From assembly GCA_050014355.1 (NCBI GenBank), contig JBEKDL010000034.1, positions 1-33,985 of the forward strand: 33,985 nucleotides of DNA, written 5' to 3'. Shown here one piece after another: positions 1 through 7,789 of the stretch (position 1 is the stretch's first letter; each line of letters begins with the position of its first letter). The notes beneath the pieces are model-generated. The model searched no databases, was not told the origin of the DNA, and saw only the letters and a list, made by a program, of their open reading frames with translations. Made by a program: the position numbers and the translations under genes. The stretch comes from Fen-1077 sp050014355. Its GTDB lineage: Bacteria > Chloroflexota > Dehalococcoidia > Dehalococcoidales > RBG-16-60-22.

Positions 1-197
1 GCAAAATAGCGATGACGGCGTATCCCTTATCCCCGCATTAGACACCTGCTTTTATTTAATATGAACAAACATCATTATAGTCTTATTTTGTCAGTTGTCA
101 ACAATAGCATCAATTAATGTCTGAAAGGTGCCACTGGCATCAAAACCTCATACGCGGTAAAATAGCTTAGACGCATTATTTATTAAAGGGGCTGTCT
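1..197. other. Intergenic region 5' of the aldehyde ferredoxin oxidoreductase gene
   Basis: No gene is visible. The stretch is AT-richer than the genes around it. A ribosome binding site (AAAGGGG, around 186-191) precedes the ATG at 198. Two overlapping TTGTCA hexamers (88-93 and 95-100) resemble a -35 box, but no acceptable -10 box lies 16-18 bases downstream, so no promoter is called. Confidence 0.5.
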
Positions 198-2075
198 ATG
201 TCTGAACAAAAGCTATATGGCTATAACGGGAAAATCCTCCGGGTGGACTTATCTAAAGGTACGATAAAACCAGAAAAATCAGATGAAACCGACCGGAAAA
301 ACTACGTCGGCGGGGCGGCGCTGGGCATAAAATATATCTACGACGAGGTGCCCCCTAACGTGGCCTGGTCCGACCCTGCCAACCGGGTTTACCTGGGGGC
401 GGGGCCTTTAAGCGGCACGCGGGTGGCCGGCTCCGGGAGCATCGCCGCCGTCAGCAAAGGGCCGATGACCAACGGCATGGCCTCTACCCAGGCGAACGGC
501 TACTTCGGCGCGTTCCTGCGGTTTTCCGGGTTCGACGCGCTCATTTTACAGGGCGCCGCACCGGAATGGTCTTACCTCTATATCCACGACGGCACGGCGG
601 AGCTTAAAAGCGCCCGCCAGCTCATGGGAAAAAACAACTATGAAGTCGATAAGCTCCTCCGGGAAGAGCTAAAAAAAGGTGAACACGATTTAAGCGTCTT
701 GAGCATCGGGCCGGCGGGCGAAAACCTGGTCAGGTTCGCCTGTCTTTTTGTCGATATGGGACACATGGCATCGCACAACGGCGTCGGGGCGGTCCTGGGC
801 TCTAAGAAGCTGAAAGCCATCGCTGTAGCGCGCGGTAAAGGAGTTATTCCGCTTAAGGATAGAGAGGCGATATCGGCCGCCGCCAAAGAGCTTAAGGACT
901 TCATGCTCGCCGGTAAAATGTCCGCTGGCACTTACGAGCACGGCACCGTCGGCGGCGTTATTATGGGCACCAAGGGCGGTATGCTGCCGGTCAGGAACTA
1001 TACCTCCAATGTCAACCCGATGCCGCCGGAGAAACTGGAGACTTATTCCTGGGAGGCCATATCGCCGTCGTTTTTTAAAGTCACTCCCTGCTGGGCGTGC
1101 TCGGCCAGTCACTGCCACACGCTGAGGATTCCCAAGGGCACATACGCGGGCTGGGAAGTCGAAGAGCCCGAGTTCGAAGGCCTGTCCGCTTTCAGCGCCC
1201 TGGTTGGCATCGAGGACGTGAACATGAGCATCGCGCTGGCCAGCGAAGTGGACCGCCTGGGCATGGACGTGAACGAGTCCGGCTGGGTATTTGCCTGGCT
1301 TATGGAATGCTACGAAAAAGGCACCGTCACGAAAAAAGACACCGACGGACTCGAAATGACCTGGGGCAACGGCGAGGCCGTCATGGCCATGCTGCGTAAA
1401 ATCGCCACGCGCCAGGGTTTCGGCAATGTGCTCGCGGAAGGCGTCATGCGCGCGGCACGGCAGGTGGGCGGGAAAGCGCCGGAGCTGGCCATCCATACTA
1501 TGAAAGGCAATACACCCCGCAGCCACGACCACCGCGCCATGTGGATGGAGCTGTTCGATACCTGCGTTTCCAATACTGGCACCCTGGAAGCGCACAGCGC
1601 CGCACCGATGGCGTTGCTCGGCATTCCTTTCCCCTTCGATACTTATAGTCCCGAGCTTGTTTCTACTAATATTGCTAAAATCAAGGGCGCCATGATATTC
1701 GAGGACTCGATGGTGACCTGCCGTTTTAATACCAACACCGCGCTCGACCTGATGTGCAAAGCGGTGAACGCGGCTACCGGCTGGAACATTGATTTCCATG
1801 ATGCCATGAATGTAGGCAAGCGGGCAGTGAACCTGGCCCGGGTGTTCAACCTGCGCGCCGGCATCCCCGCCGAGCTGGACGCCCCATCACCGCGGTACGG
1901 TTCGACACTACCGGACGGCCTGGCTGCGGGTAAGGGCATCCTGCCCCACTGGGACATGATGCGGCGCAACTACTATAAAAACATGGGCTGGGACGAAAAG
2001 ACGGGAAGCCCGCTACCGGAGACGTTGAAAGAACTGGGGCTCGACTTCGTTATTCCGCAGTTACCAAATAAATAA
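198..2075 (+). CDS. aor: Aldehyde:ferredoxin oxidoreductase family tungsten enzyme
   Basis: The 625-residue product has the usual length and N-terminus (YGYNGKILRVDLS) of the AOR family. These are cytoplasmic enzymes with a tungsten-bispterin and one 4Fe-4S cluster that oxidise aldehydes, or in some branches other carbonyl or CoA substrates, with ferredoxin. Candidate cluster cysteines are seen at C298, C301 and C306 (CWACSASHC), with the distal cysteine at C508 in DSMVTCRF. The first three are spaced CX2CX4C, one residue longer than the CX2CX3C I expect from archaeal AOR. The ATG at 198 is preceded by AAAGGGG. The gene stands alone on the plus strand, facing a minus-strand pair, so the neighbours do not define a substrate. 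Family assignment is secure; substrate and subfamily are not. Confidence 0.93.
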   Translation: MSEQKLYGYNGKILRVDLSKGTIKPEKSDETDRKNYVGGAALGIKYIYDEVPPNVAWSDPANRVYLGAGPLSGTRVAGSGSIAAVSKGPMTNGMASTQANGYFGAFLRFSGFDALILQGAAPEWSYLYIHDGTAELKSARQLMGKNNYEVDKLLREELKKGEHDLSVLSIGPAGENLVRFACLFVDMGHMASHNGVGAVLGSKKLKAIAVARGKGVIPLKDREAISAAAKELKDFMLAGKMSAGTYEHGTVGGVIMGTKGGMLPVRNYTSNVNPMPPEKLETYSWEAISPSFFKVTPCWACSASHCHTLRIPKGTYAGWEVEEPEFEGLSAFSALVGIEDVNMSIALASEVDRLGMDVNESGWVFAWLMECYEKGTVTKKDTDGLEMTWGNGEAVMAMLRKIATRQGFGNVLAEGVMRAARQVGGKAPELAIHTMKGNTPRSHDHRAMWMELFDTCVSNTGTLEAHSAAPMALLGIPFPFDTYSPELVSTNIAKIKGAMIFEDSMVTCRFNTNTALDLMCKAVNAATGWNIDFHDAMNVGKRAVNLARVFNLRAGIPAELDAPSPRYGSTLPDGLAAGKGILPHWDMMRRNYYKNMGWDEKTGSPLPETLKELGLDFVIPQLPNK

Positions 2076-2154
2076 TGTGGCCCCGGGATTGACCCGTGCC
2101 CTGCATCCCCCACCCATGGATTCCAGCCTTCACCTGTATAGCGACAATTAATTT

Positions 2155-2913
2155 TTACCATATCCCGGGCAGCAACGCCTTGCGCTCCGGCGGGTAGTCC
2201 GCGAAATTGGCTTTATACCAGGCGTGGTTGGCCCTGGCCCGCGGCATCAGGTTGGCCACCGTCCAGAAAGCGAAGACCAGCCCGGGCAGCGACCATGTCG
2301 CTATCGCCCAGCCCAGCCAGATGGTGATTTCACCCAGGTAGTTAGGGTTGGATACCCAGCGGAAAAACCGGCCGTAAGGTATTTTATAGCCGGATTCACC
2401 GGGTTTCCGCAAGTCGTGCAATACCCGGTCTGCCTGGCGGTTGACGACGAAACCGGTGATAAATATTATCACACCAATGATAAACCGGGGGTCCTTGAGC
2501 CAGTCAACCGCGTAGCCGCCGGAAAAAGTGAAAATATAACGACCATTGAGGTAGCCGTTCATCATATTGAAGAAAAAACCGAAACTCACCACGGATAGCG
2601 GCATTCTCCGAGCAACACCGCGCAGGCTGAAAGGATAAATAAAAGCGCGGTGGAAGTAGTGCGCCTCCCACAGCACCAGAAAAATGATGCCCGTGATACC
2701 GACGTTCTTGCCCAGGGAATAGCATATCGCGAAAACCACCGGCGCCGCTGCTTCCATGAGTACCCAGCCCGGCTTATCATTTACCGTATACCCCCAGCCC
2801 TTACGTGCGTGACGGCCGTACGGTGCGGCGACAAAAAACAGCGCGATGAATACCACGACCCCCAGCGCCGCCCACGCCGCCAGCAGGATATTGAAAACGG
2901 TCATCTCTTCCAC
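2155..2913 (-). CDS. Steroid 5-alpha-reductase C-terminal domain membrane protein (DUF1295/SRD5A-like)
   Basis: The 252-residue protein has several hydrophobic segments. Its C-terminal block contains NPNYLGE, then WSLPGLVFAFWTVANL, RARANHAWY and a closing DYPPERKALLPGIW. This matches the signature layout of 3-oxo-5-alpha-steroid 4-dehydrogenases and related DUF1295 and isoprenylcysteine-methyltransferase-like membrane enzymes, which bind NADPH or SAM at a membrane face. The NPNYxGE and KALLPxxW motifs favour the reductase branch. The start overlaps the end of the upstream SDR gene by 13 bases, so the two are probably translated from one mRNA. A hydride-transfer role on a hydrophobic ketone or enone is reasonable inference; a true steroid substrate is not demonstrated. 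Confidence 0.8.
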   Translation of the reverse strand: MEEMTVFNILLAAWAALGVVVFIALFFVAAPYGRHARKGWGYTVNDKPGWVLMEAAAPVVFAICYSLGKNVGITGIIFLVLWEAHYFHRAFIYPFSLRGVARRMPLSVVSFGFFFNMMNGYLNGRYIFTFSGGYAVDWLKDPRFIIGVIIFITGFVVNRQADRVLHDLRKPGESGYKIPYGRFFRWVSNPNYLGEITIWLGWAIATWSLPGLVFAFWTVANLMPRARANHAWYKANFADYPPERKALLPGIW

Positions 2914-3920
2914 GCGGATTCCTTTGTCGAGAAAGCAGGTATAGCAAGCTTTCCGTTTTTTCCGAACCAGCGCAGGGTGTCCTCCAGAGTCTCGCGGAAA
3001 GGACGCGGTTGGTAGCCCAGCTCGCGCGCGGCTTTTTCGTGGCTGATGTGCCGGTTGCTATTTAATGCCCTCAAGGAAACGCTGGTATAGAGCGGGCGTT
3101 TGCCGTTCAACAGGCTGATACCTTTAATTACCGGAACGCCCAGGCGTGCCAGCCATAAAGGACAGGTAATCCTGCTGTTTTTTACCCCGGTGATTTCCGC
3201 CACCATGCCGGCGATATCACACATCGAGACCCAGTGACCCGAGAGCAAATATCTGCTCCCCGCCGGTGCCTGTGCCTCGGCGCGCATGGCCCCGTCCACC
3301 ACATCGCGCACATCCACCCAGTCGAACCCGCCGGTGACCATGGCCGGAAGCCTGTTTTGCGCCATGGCCAGCAAGGCCTCGCCGAAAAAGGAAGGCTGAT
3401 AATCATACGGCCCGAGAATCGCTGTAGGGTTGATAATGATAGCGTCCAACCCTTCGCCGATAGCCTGCCGGATCTCTTTTTCTCCGGCAGCCTTGGAGCG
3501 GTCATAGGGCGGGTACTGTTCCGAATCCGCCAGTGAGCGGGACTCATCTACCGGCCTGGAAAATGGCTCCTGTACCAGGGCATGTATCGAGCTGAAATGC
3601 ACCAGCCGGCGTACGCCGGTGCGGAGGCAGGCCGCGATGACATTGCGCGTACCGTTGACGTTGACTGCCTCCAGCCCTGGCCAGTCGTCCATGGAAAGAG
3701 ATATACAAGCTGCCAGGTGATACACTACGTCAGCGCCCCGGAACGCGTGGCACAACGATTCAACGTCACAAATATCGCTGCGGACTAATTCGGTGTCAAG
3801 CCCTTCGAGGGCCCTGGTGCTCGTGTGGACCAAACAGCGCGTGGGGCGGCCTTTTGCAATCAGGGCGCGCACCAGGTTCGCGCCGATGTGCCCGGTCGCG
3901 CCAGTTATCACCACCGTCAT
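2901..3920 (-). CDS. NAD(P)-dependent epimerase/dehydratase (extended SDR, 3-beta-HSD/DFR-like)
   Basis: The 339-residue protein is an extended short-chain dehydrogenase. The Rossmann glycine motif GATGHIG is at residues 7-13, HFSS near 108-111, and the catalytic Y139-x3-K143 (YDRSK) follows. The overall look is of the dihydroflavonol-4-reductase / 3-beta-hydroxysteroid dehydrogenase / HpnA-type branch rather than a nucleotide-sugar epimerase, but that placement is from memory. It is the first gene of a two-gene unit with the 5-alpha-reductase-like gene, overlapping by 13 bases. Its ATG lies only 9 bases after an extended -10 element, which suggests a nearly leaderless transcript. Substrate unknown. 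Confidence 0.85.
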   Translation of the reverse strand: MTVVITGATGHIGANLVRALIAKGRPTRCLVHTSTRALEGLDTELVRSDICDVESLCHAFRGADVVYHLAACISLSMDDWPGLEAVNVNGTRNVIAACLRTGVRRLVHFSSIHALVQEPFSRPVDESRSLADSEQYPPYDRSKAAGEKEIRQAIGEGLDAIIINPTAILGPYDYQPSFFGEALLAMAQNRLPAMVTGGFDWVDVRDVVDGAMRAEAQAPAGSRYLLSGHWVSMCDIAGMVAEITGVKNSRITCPLWLARLGVPVIKGISLLNGKRPLYTSVSLRALNSNRHISHEKAARELGYQPRPFRETLEDTLRWFGKNGKLAIPAFSTKESAWKR

Positions 3921-3929
3921 TTGAACCCC

Positions 3930-3938
3930 ATTATAGCA
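3930..3938 (-). promoter_or_regulatory. Extended -10 promoter (TGCTATAAT) for the SDR/reductase pair
   Basis: On the minus strand TGCTATAAT is a perfect extended -10 box, with only nine bases between its end and the ATG at 3920. Transcription would normally start about seven bases downstream of the box, leaving almost no 5' leader. No good -35 box is seen, which an extended -10 can tolerate. Confidence 0.5.
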
Positions 3939-4155
3939 TAGACCTGTTAAGTATAGCTAAGTGTATTCCCGTGCGGGGCTCCTCAAGCCGGGATTCTTAA
4001 GGGTAAACAGTAGGTGAAAACCACCATCCAAGATGAGAGCGGGTTGTTTGCAGAATAGGTGTTGACCAGATTTTTTAAAAACACGGGGAAGCTTATCATC
4101 GGAATATATCAAATGCGGTTCGAAAAATTATATGGATAGTGAAAAAAGGAGACAA

Positions 4156-4365
4156 ATGCTCTGTCTTATCAGGTCCAAAGCCTGTAAAAAATGCGGCGGC
4201 GACCTTTCGCTCGAATGTGATGTCTATGGCGTTTACATCCAGTGTATCCAATGCGGCGCCAACTGGAACAAGGAAGACCTGCTCACCCCCGCCGTTAAGA
4301 ACTCTGAAAACAGCCTGAAAGCGGTCAAGGTTAGCGACATGACTCTCACCAGACACGATAATTAA
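4156..4365 (+). CDS. Small zinc-ribbon protein
   Basis: A protein of 69 residues if it starts at the ATG at 4156, or 77 if at 4132. It has two CxxC knuckles, CKKCGG near the start and CIQCGA about 20 residues later, the layout of a small zinc ribbon. The later start is preferred because GGAG lies four bases upstream (around 4148-4151), while no ribosome binding site precedes 4132. The C-terminal third is polar and featureless. It converges directly on prfB: its stop TAA ends at 4365 and the prfB stop begins at 4366. Such proteins may bind nucleic acid or act as metal-binding adaptors; no specific role can be assigned. Confidence 0.65.
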   Translation: MLCLIRSKACKKCGGDLSLECDVYGVYIQCIQCGANWNKEDLLTPAVKNSENSLKAVKVSDMTLTRHDN

Positions 4366-5464
4366 TTATTCTTCTTTACCGATGATAGAGCGCAGGTAGG
4401 CATTGATAAATCCGTCCAGCTCTCCGTCAAGCACGGCTTCGGTATTGCTCGTTTCAAAATCGGTCCGGTGGTCCTTGACCATACGATAGGGGTGGAGGAC
4501 ATAGCTGCGTATCTGGTTGCCCCACCCCGCGTCAATCCTCTTACCTTTCAAACGCGCTTTTTCCTCGGCCTGCTTTTCGATTTCCAGCTCCAGGAGCCGC
4601 GCCCGCAGTATCTTCATAGCATAGTCCTTGTTCTGGTGCTGGGAGCGCTCGCTCTGACAGGAAACGACTGTCCCCGTGGGAAGGTGCGTTATCCTGACAG
4701 CACTGCTCGTCTTCTGCATGTGCTGCCCGCCCGGCCCGCTGGAGCGGAAAGTCTCAATTTTAATATCATCGGGTTTTATGTTAACCTCGACATCCGTCCC
4801 GGCTTCCGGCAGGACTTCTACCAGCGCGAACGACGTGTGCCGCGCGTGGTCGGAATCGAAAGGTGAAAGGCGTACCAGACGGTGGACGCCGTGCTCCGAT
4901 TTCAAATAGCCGGCGGCATATTCCCCGTTGACCGCGATAACGGCGCTTTTGATGCCCGCCTCGTCCCCCGGCGAGGTGTCCAGTACCTCTGTCGTGAAGC
5001 CGCGGCGCTCGGCCCAGCGGAGGTACATCCTCATCAGCATTTCGGCCCAGTCCTGTGACTCTGTGCCGCCGGCGCCGGCGTGGATGGCCAGGATGGCGCT
5101 GCGCTTATCATAGTCGCTCTTGAAAGCCAGCTGGAACTCCAGGTCGGCGATTTGAGCGCCGAGCTCATCCAGCTCTTTACCAATCTCCCCCTGGAGTGAT
5201 TCATCCTCCGCCGACAGCTCCATCAGCTCGGCTATATCGGCCAGTTGTTTTGCCAGCCCGCGCCAGCGCTGCACCGCCCGTTTCTTTTCGGCCATCTGGC
5301 GCATGACGTTCTGGGCATTAGCTCTGTCCTGCCAGAAATCCGGTTGCCCCGACTGCTTCTCCAGTTCGATAATTTCTTTTTCTTTACCGACGATGTCAAA
5401 GACGCTCCAGGGCTTCGGAAATTCTGTTTTGTAAGTCCTTTACCCGGTCTTTAAATTCCTGCAT
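4366..5464 (-). CDS. prfB: Peptide chain release factor 2, with programmed +1 frameshift
   Basis: RF2 recognises UGA and UAA and triggers peptide release. Translation starts at the ATG at 5464-5462, after GGAG. Frame zero reads 22 codons ending ...LER-CTT and then meets TGA at 5398-5396. Shifting +1 at CTT TGA C resumes at GAC (5397-5395) and runs without a stop to the TAA at 4366-4368. The joined product is 22 + 343 = 365 residues, the normal RF2 length. An internal Shine-Dalgarno-like GGAG lies three bases upstream of CTT, as in the classical autoregulatory site. In the full protein the stop-codon-reading SPF is at about 200-202 and the catalytic GGQ at about 245-247. It lies 26 bases downstream of the endonuclease V gene on the same strand. 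An annotation beginning at an internal ATG (312 residues) would lose the N-terminal domain. Confidence 0.96.
5395..5408 (-). promoter_or_regulatory. RF2 programmed +1 frameshift site
   Basis: Read on the minus strand, GGAG-CGT-CTT-TGA-C combines a Shine-Dalgarno-like GGAG, a three-base spacer, the slippery CTT codon and a UGA stop followed by C. This is the known architecture by which low RF2 activity favours slippage and so raises RF2 synthesis. The stop and the resumption of the long reading frame are read directly from the sequence. Confidence 0.92.
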
Positions 5465-5490
5465 TTTTTAACTCCGTTTTGTTTTTTAAA

Positions 5491-6231
5491 TCAAATATTT
5501 CCTGATGCAACAGCGTTTAAATTCACCTTTAAATTCCCACCCGCCGCCATGTGCGCCAGGCGCGTTGGCTCCGGCAGGCGGTATCCCCGGCAGCACTCAA
5601 TCACATACCCGATAGCCGATGGTAAATCAATCTTGTGGCCGATGGACACATAGACCGGTTTTACCCCCGTTTTAGTGCGCAGCGCCGCCCCGATAACCTC
5701 CCCGTTGTCCCGCAGATCCGCATAGCTGCCGGCCTCAAACCCCGGCTCTTCGTATTCACCGATTAAGCGCGACTTGGCGCAACCTATCGTCGGTATACCG
5801 AGACAAAGCCCCAGGTGAGAGGCCAGTCCGATGCGCCGCGGGTGGGCGATGCCCTGCCCGTCCATGATAACGAGGTCGGGAGTCACCGCCAGCTTTTCAA
5901 AGGCTGCCAGGACGAGCGGCGCCTCCCGGAAAGTAAGCAGCCCCGGCACGTAAGGAAACTCTATCCTCGCTGTTATCGATTCGGTTTCGACGACCTTCAT
6001 TTCCGGATAGCTTAAAACCACTACCGCGGCGTTGCCGGTATGCGCCCACCGGTTAACCGAGATATCGGCTCCGGCAATCATCCTCGGGCCGGAGACACTC
6101 CCGGTCCTGGATATTTCCGCGGCCAGCTCCAGCTGGATTTCCCGCGCCCTGGCGGTCGTTACGCGCCAATCGTACCGCCTGGCTATTTTCACACCACGAT
6201 TATAGGCATAGCGGCGGACTATTGGCAACAT
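5491..6231 (-). CDS. nfi: Endonuclease V (deoxyinosine-specific)
   Basis: Endonuclease V cuts DNA one phosphodiester 3' of deoxyinosine, initiating repair of deaminated adenine. From the ATG at 6231 the protein is 246 residues. Candidate metal-binding acids are D56 (GADIS), E103 in the diagnostic PYVPGLLTFRE block, and D124 in MDGQGIAHPR. Family members usually begin near KIARxxDW, so the real start may be the GTG at 6192 (residue 14), giving about 233 residues; neither start has a convincing ribosome binding site. It precedes prfB by 26 bases and is divergent from rpsP. Confidence 0.92.
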   Translation of the reverse strand: MLPIVRRYAYNRGVKIARRYDWRVTTARAREIQLELAAEISRTGSVSGPRMIAGADISVNRWAHTGNAAVVVLSYPEMKVVETESITARIEFPYVPGLLTFREAPLVLAAFEKLAVTPDLVIMDGQGIAHPRRIGLASHLGLCLGIPTIGCAKSRLIGEYEEPGFEAGSYADLRDNGEVIGAALRTKTGVKPVYVSIGHKIDLPSAIGYVIECCRGYRLPEPTRLAHMAAGGNLKVNLNAVASGNI

Positions 6232-6267
6232 CCGGCAACAATTTGTTAATAATTGTTACAACTACCA

Positions 6268-6296
6268 TTGACAGCCTCAAGGTTATAGTGCATAAT
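6268..6296 (+). promoter_or_regulatory. Sigma-70-type promoter for rpsP-khpA
   Basis: TTGACA at 6268-6273 is a perfect -35 box. A 17-base spacer separates it from CATAAT at 6291-6296 (five of six matches to TATAAT). Transcription would start near 6303, giving a leader of about 35 bases before the rpsP ATG at 6337. This also rules out the upstream in-frame ATG at 6298, which overlaps the promoter. Confidence 0.85.
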
Positions 6297-6336
6297 AATG
6301 GACGTAATAAATCTGTACCTAGAAGGACACGAGTAC

Positions 6337-6612
6337 ATGCTAAGAATCAGGCTAAGTCGTTTTGGAGGTCGGGGCAAGCCGAGCTATCGTATAGTTGTTA
6401 TTGATAAACGTAATGCCCGTGACGGCTCTACCATAGAAATCATCGGGAACTATGACCCGCGCTCGAATCCGGAGACGGTGGTCATCAAAGAGGAAAAAGC
6501 ACTGCACTGGTTAAGTAAAGGCGCGCAACCGACTGTTACCACTGCCAGACTGCTGGGCAAGGCAGGTATTCTGGAAAAGTACAAACTTGTCAAGGAGAAA
6601 CCGAAATCATGA
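6337..6612 (+). CDS. rpsP: 30S ribosomal protein bS16
   Basis: The 91-residue product begins MLRIRLSRFGGRGKPSYRIV, the canonical N-terminus of bS16, a small-subunit assembly protein, and continues with ARDGSTIEIIGNYDP. The ATG at 6337 is chosen because AGAAGGA lies just upstream and homologues begin with this motif. The stop overlaps the next start by four bases (ATGA), so khpA is translationally coupled. In many bacteria rpsP-khpA continues into rimM-trmD-rplS; here a terminator follows khpA instead. Confidence 0.96.
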   Translation: MLRIRLSRFGGRGKPSYRIVVIDKRNARDGSTIEIIGNYDPRSNPETVVIKEEKALHWLSKGAQPTVTTARLLGKAGILEKYKLVKEKPKS

Positions 6613-6836
6613 AAGCGCTAGTGGAGTACATCGCCAAGTCAATCGTCAATGAACCGGATGCAGTCAATGTCGACGAGGAAACCAACGAGGAAGGCATCAC
6701 GCTGAAACTGCGCGTGGCCGACGAGGACAAGGGAAGAATCATCGGCAAGCAGGGCCAAATAGCCCAGGCAATGCGCACCTTGCTCCGGGTAAAAGCCGCC
6801 AAAGCCCAGACCAGGGTCAGACTGGAAATCGTCTAA
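6609..6836 (+). CDS. khpA: KH-domain RNA-binding protein KhpA
   Basis: The protein has 75 residues and is almost entirely a single KH domain, with the GxxG-type loop in GRIIGKQGQIAQAMRTLL at about 44-61. Its N-terminus (MKALVEYIAKSIVNEPD) is typical of the YlqC/KhpA family, which binds RNA, often with KhpB, and affects cell size and translation in Gram-positive bacteria. It overlaps rpsP by four bases and is followed by a rho-independent terminator at 6950-6975. The assignment is firm; its RNA targets here are unknown. Confidence 0.93.
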   Translation: MKALVEYIAKSIVNEPDAVNVDEETNEEGITLKLRVADEDKGRIIGKQGQIAQAMRTLLRVKAAKAQTRVRLEIV

Positions 6837-6949
6837 AAATAATCTCGAACCAGTCTATCAATCAGGGGAAAGAATTAAATAACTCCCTAATCTTTTTGAC
6901 GTGTGCATCTCAAATAAGGGATGCTTAAAAATCAGGCGCATTTCATAAA

Positions 6950-6980
6950 AAAGCCCCGAATAACATCGGGGCTTTATTTT
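6950..6980 (+). terminator. Rho-independent terminator after khpA
   Basis: AAAGCCCCGA (6950-6959) and TCGGGGCTTT (6966-6975) form a perfect 10-base-pair stem around a six-base loop, followed by ATTTTTAT. The A-rich 5' side could also let it work on the opposite strand for the gene at 7012-7323. Confidence 0.88.
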
Positions 6981-7011
6981 TATGTATTGATTGTCGTTCT
7001 TTATTACAGAT

Positions 7012-7323
7012 TCAGGAAAACTCGGTTACGGCCTCTTGCCAAAATTGCTTTGTCAGCTTCTCCACCTTGGAAGCATCAACTAGCGAGACTTTCCAGGTAA
7101 ATACTGCACCTGGATCTGAAGGGTTATTACTTACACTTATTTTTTCATATGCCTTTACAATGTTATATCTTAGTACAGAATTTAAAACGTACGTAGCACA
7201 ATTAATGAGTATTTGCTCTAACTTAGCAGAAGACCGGTCGTTCGCAAGCTGTTTGGGAAAATCGCAGACTACTATAAAAGTACAAACTTCATATGTATCG
7301 GACCCTTCAGTCATATTTAGCAT
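7012..7323 (-). CDS. Hypothetical protein (AT-rich, downstream of atpC)
   Basis: A 103-residue reading frame that I do not recognise. It is predicted soluble, with mixed charge and no obvious domain; the C-terminal part (FTWKVSLVDASKVEKLTKQF) looks protein-like. It lies 43 bases downstream of atpC on the same strand. Its base composition is clearly more AT-rich than the atp genes, suggesting a recent or poorly conserved gene. The ribosome binding site is weak (TTGAG). A 95-residue plus-strand frame overlaps it (7067-7354) and cannot be fully excluded; this strand is preferred for its amino-acid make-up. Confidence 0.4.
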   Translation of the reverse strand: MLNMTEGSDTYEVCTFIVVCDFPKQLANDRSSAKLEQILINCATYVLNSVLRYNIVKAYEKISVSNNPSDPGAVFTWKVSLVDASKVEKLTKQFWQEAVTEFS

Positions 7324-7366
7324 CTCAAAAAATATATTAAGTTTGATAAATTAAAGAGCAATCCCT

Positions 7367-7789
7367 CTACATCTTGCGGCGCTGTTGTATTTTTTCCGCC
7401 ACGGATAGCCGCGTGATGGCCCGCTTCAGAGCTGCCTCGGCGGCGGCCTCGTCCAGCCCGATGGCCTTCCTATCGCGCAGGCGCTCTTCTGCCCGCTTCT
7501 TGGCAGCTTCGGCGCGGGCCATGTCTATCTCCTCGGCACGTTCAGCTGCGTCCGCCAGAATGATAACCCTGTCCGGGCGCACCTCCAGAAAGCCGCCGGA
7601 GATGGCCATGATTTCATCCTGCCCTTCCCTTTTCGCTACCAACTCTCCGGCCTGGAGGATGGTCATCAGAGGTGCGTGGTGCGGCAGGATGCCTAGCTGG
7701 CCTTCAATGCCGGGGGCGACGACCTCGTTCACATCCCCGGAAAAGACGACGCGCTCGGCGGTGACGATATCGAGCTTGATGCTAGACAC
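7367..7789 (-). CDS. atpC: F1Fo ATP synthase epsilon subunit
   Basis: The 140-residue product has the beta-sandwich signature (GILPHHAPLMT at about 33-43) and a charged helical C-terminus rich in Arg, Lys and Glu, typical of the epsilon subunit. That subunit couples the central stalk to the c ring and can inhibit ATP hydrolysis. The start is GTG (7789-7787), overlapping the end of atpD by eight bases (GTGTCTAG), with AGGAG upstream inside atpD. It is the last subunit gene of the operon. Confidence 0.95.
   Translation of the reverse strand: MSSIKLDIVTAERVVFSGDVNEVVAPGIEGQLGILPHHAPLMTILQAGELVAKREGQDEIMAISGGFLEVRPDRVIILADAAERAEEIDMARAEAAKKRAEERLRDRKAIGLDEAAAEAALKRAITRLSVAEKIQQRRKM

Noticed and set aside
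690..1799. Long 369-codon frame opposite the AOR gene
   Set aside because: It lies wholly antisense to a well-recognised gene. Its composition is what GC-rich codon use produces on the opposite strand, and no family or ribosome binding site is seen.
4062..4090. TTGACC as a -35 box for the zinc-ribbon gene
   Set aside because: No -10-like hexamer lies at 16-18 bases downstream.
6298..6336. N-terminal extension of rpsP from the ATG at 6298
   Set aside because: It overlaps the promoter and lies before the predicted transcription start; family members begin at MLRIRLSR.
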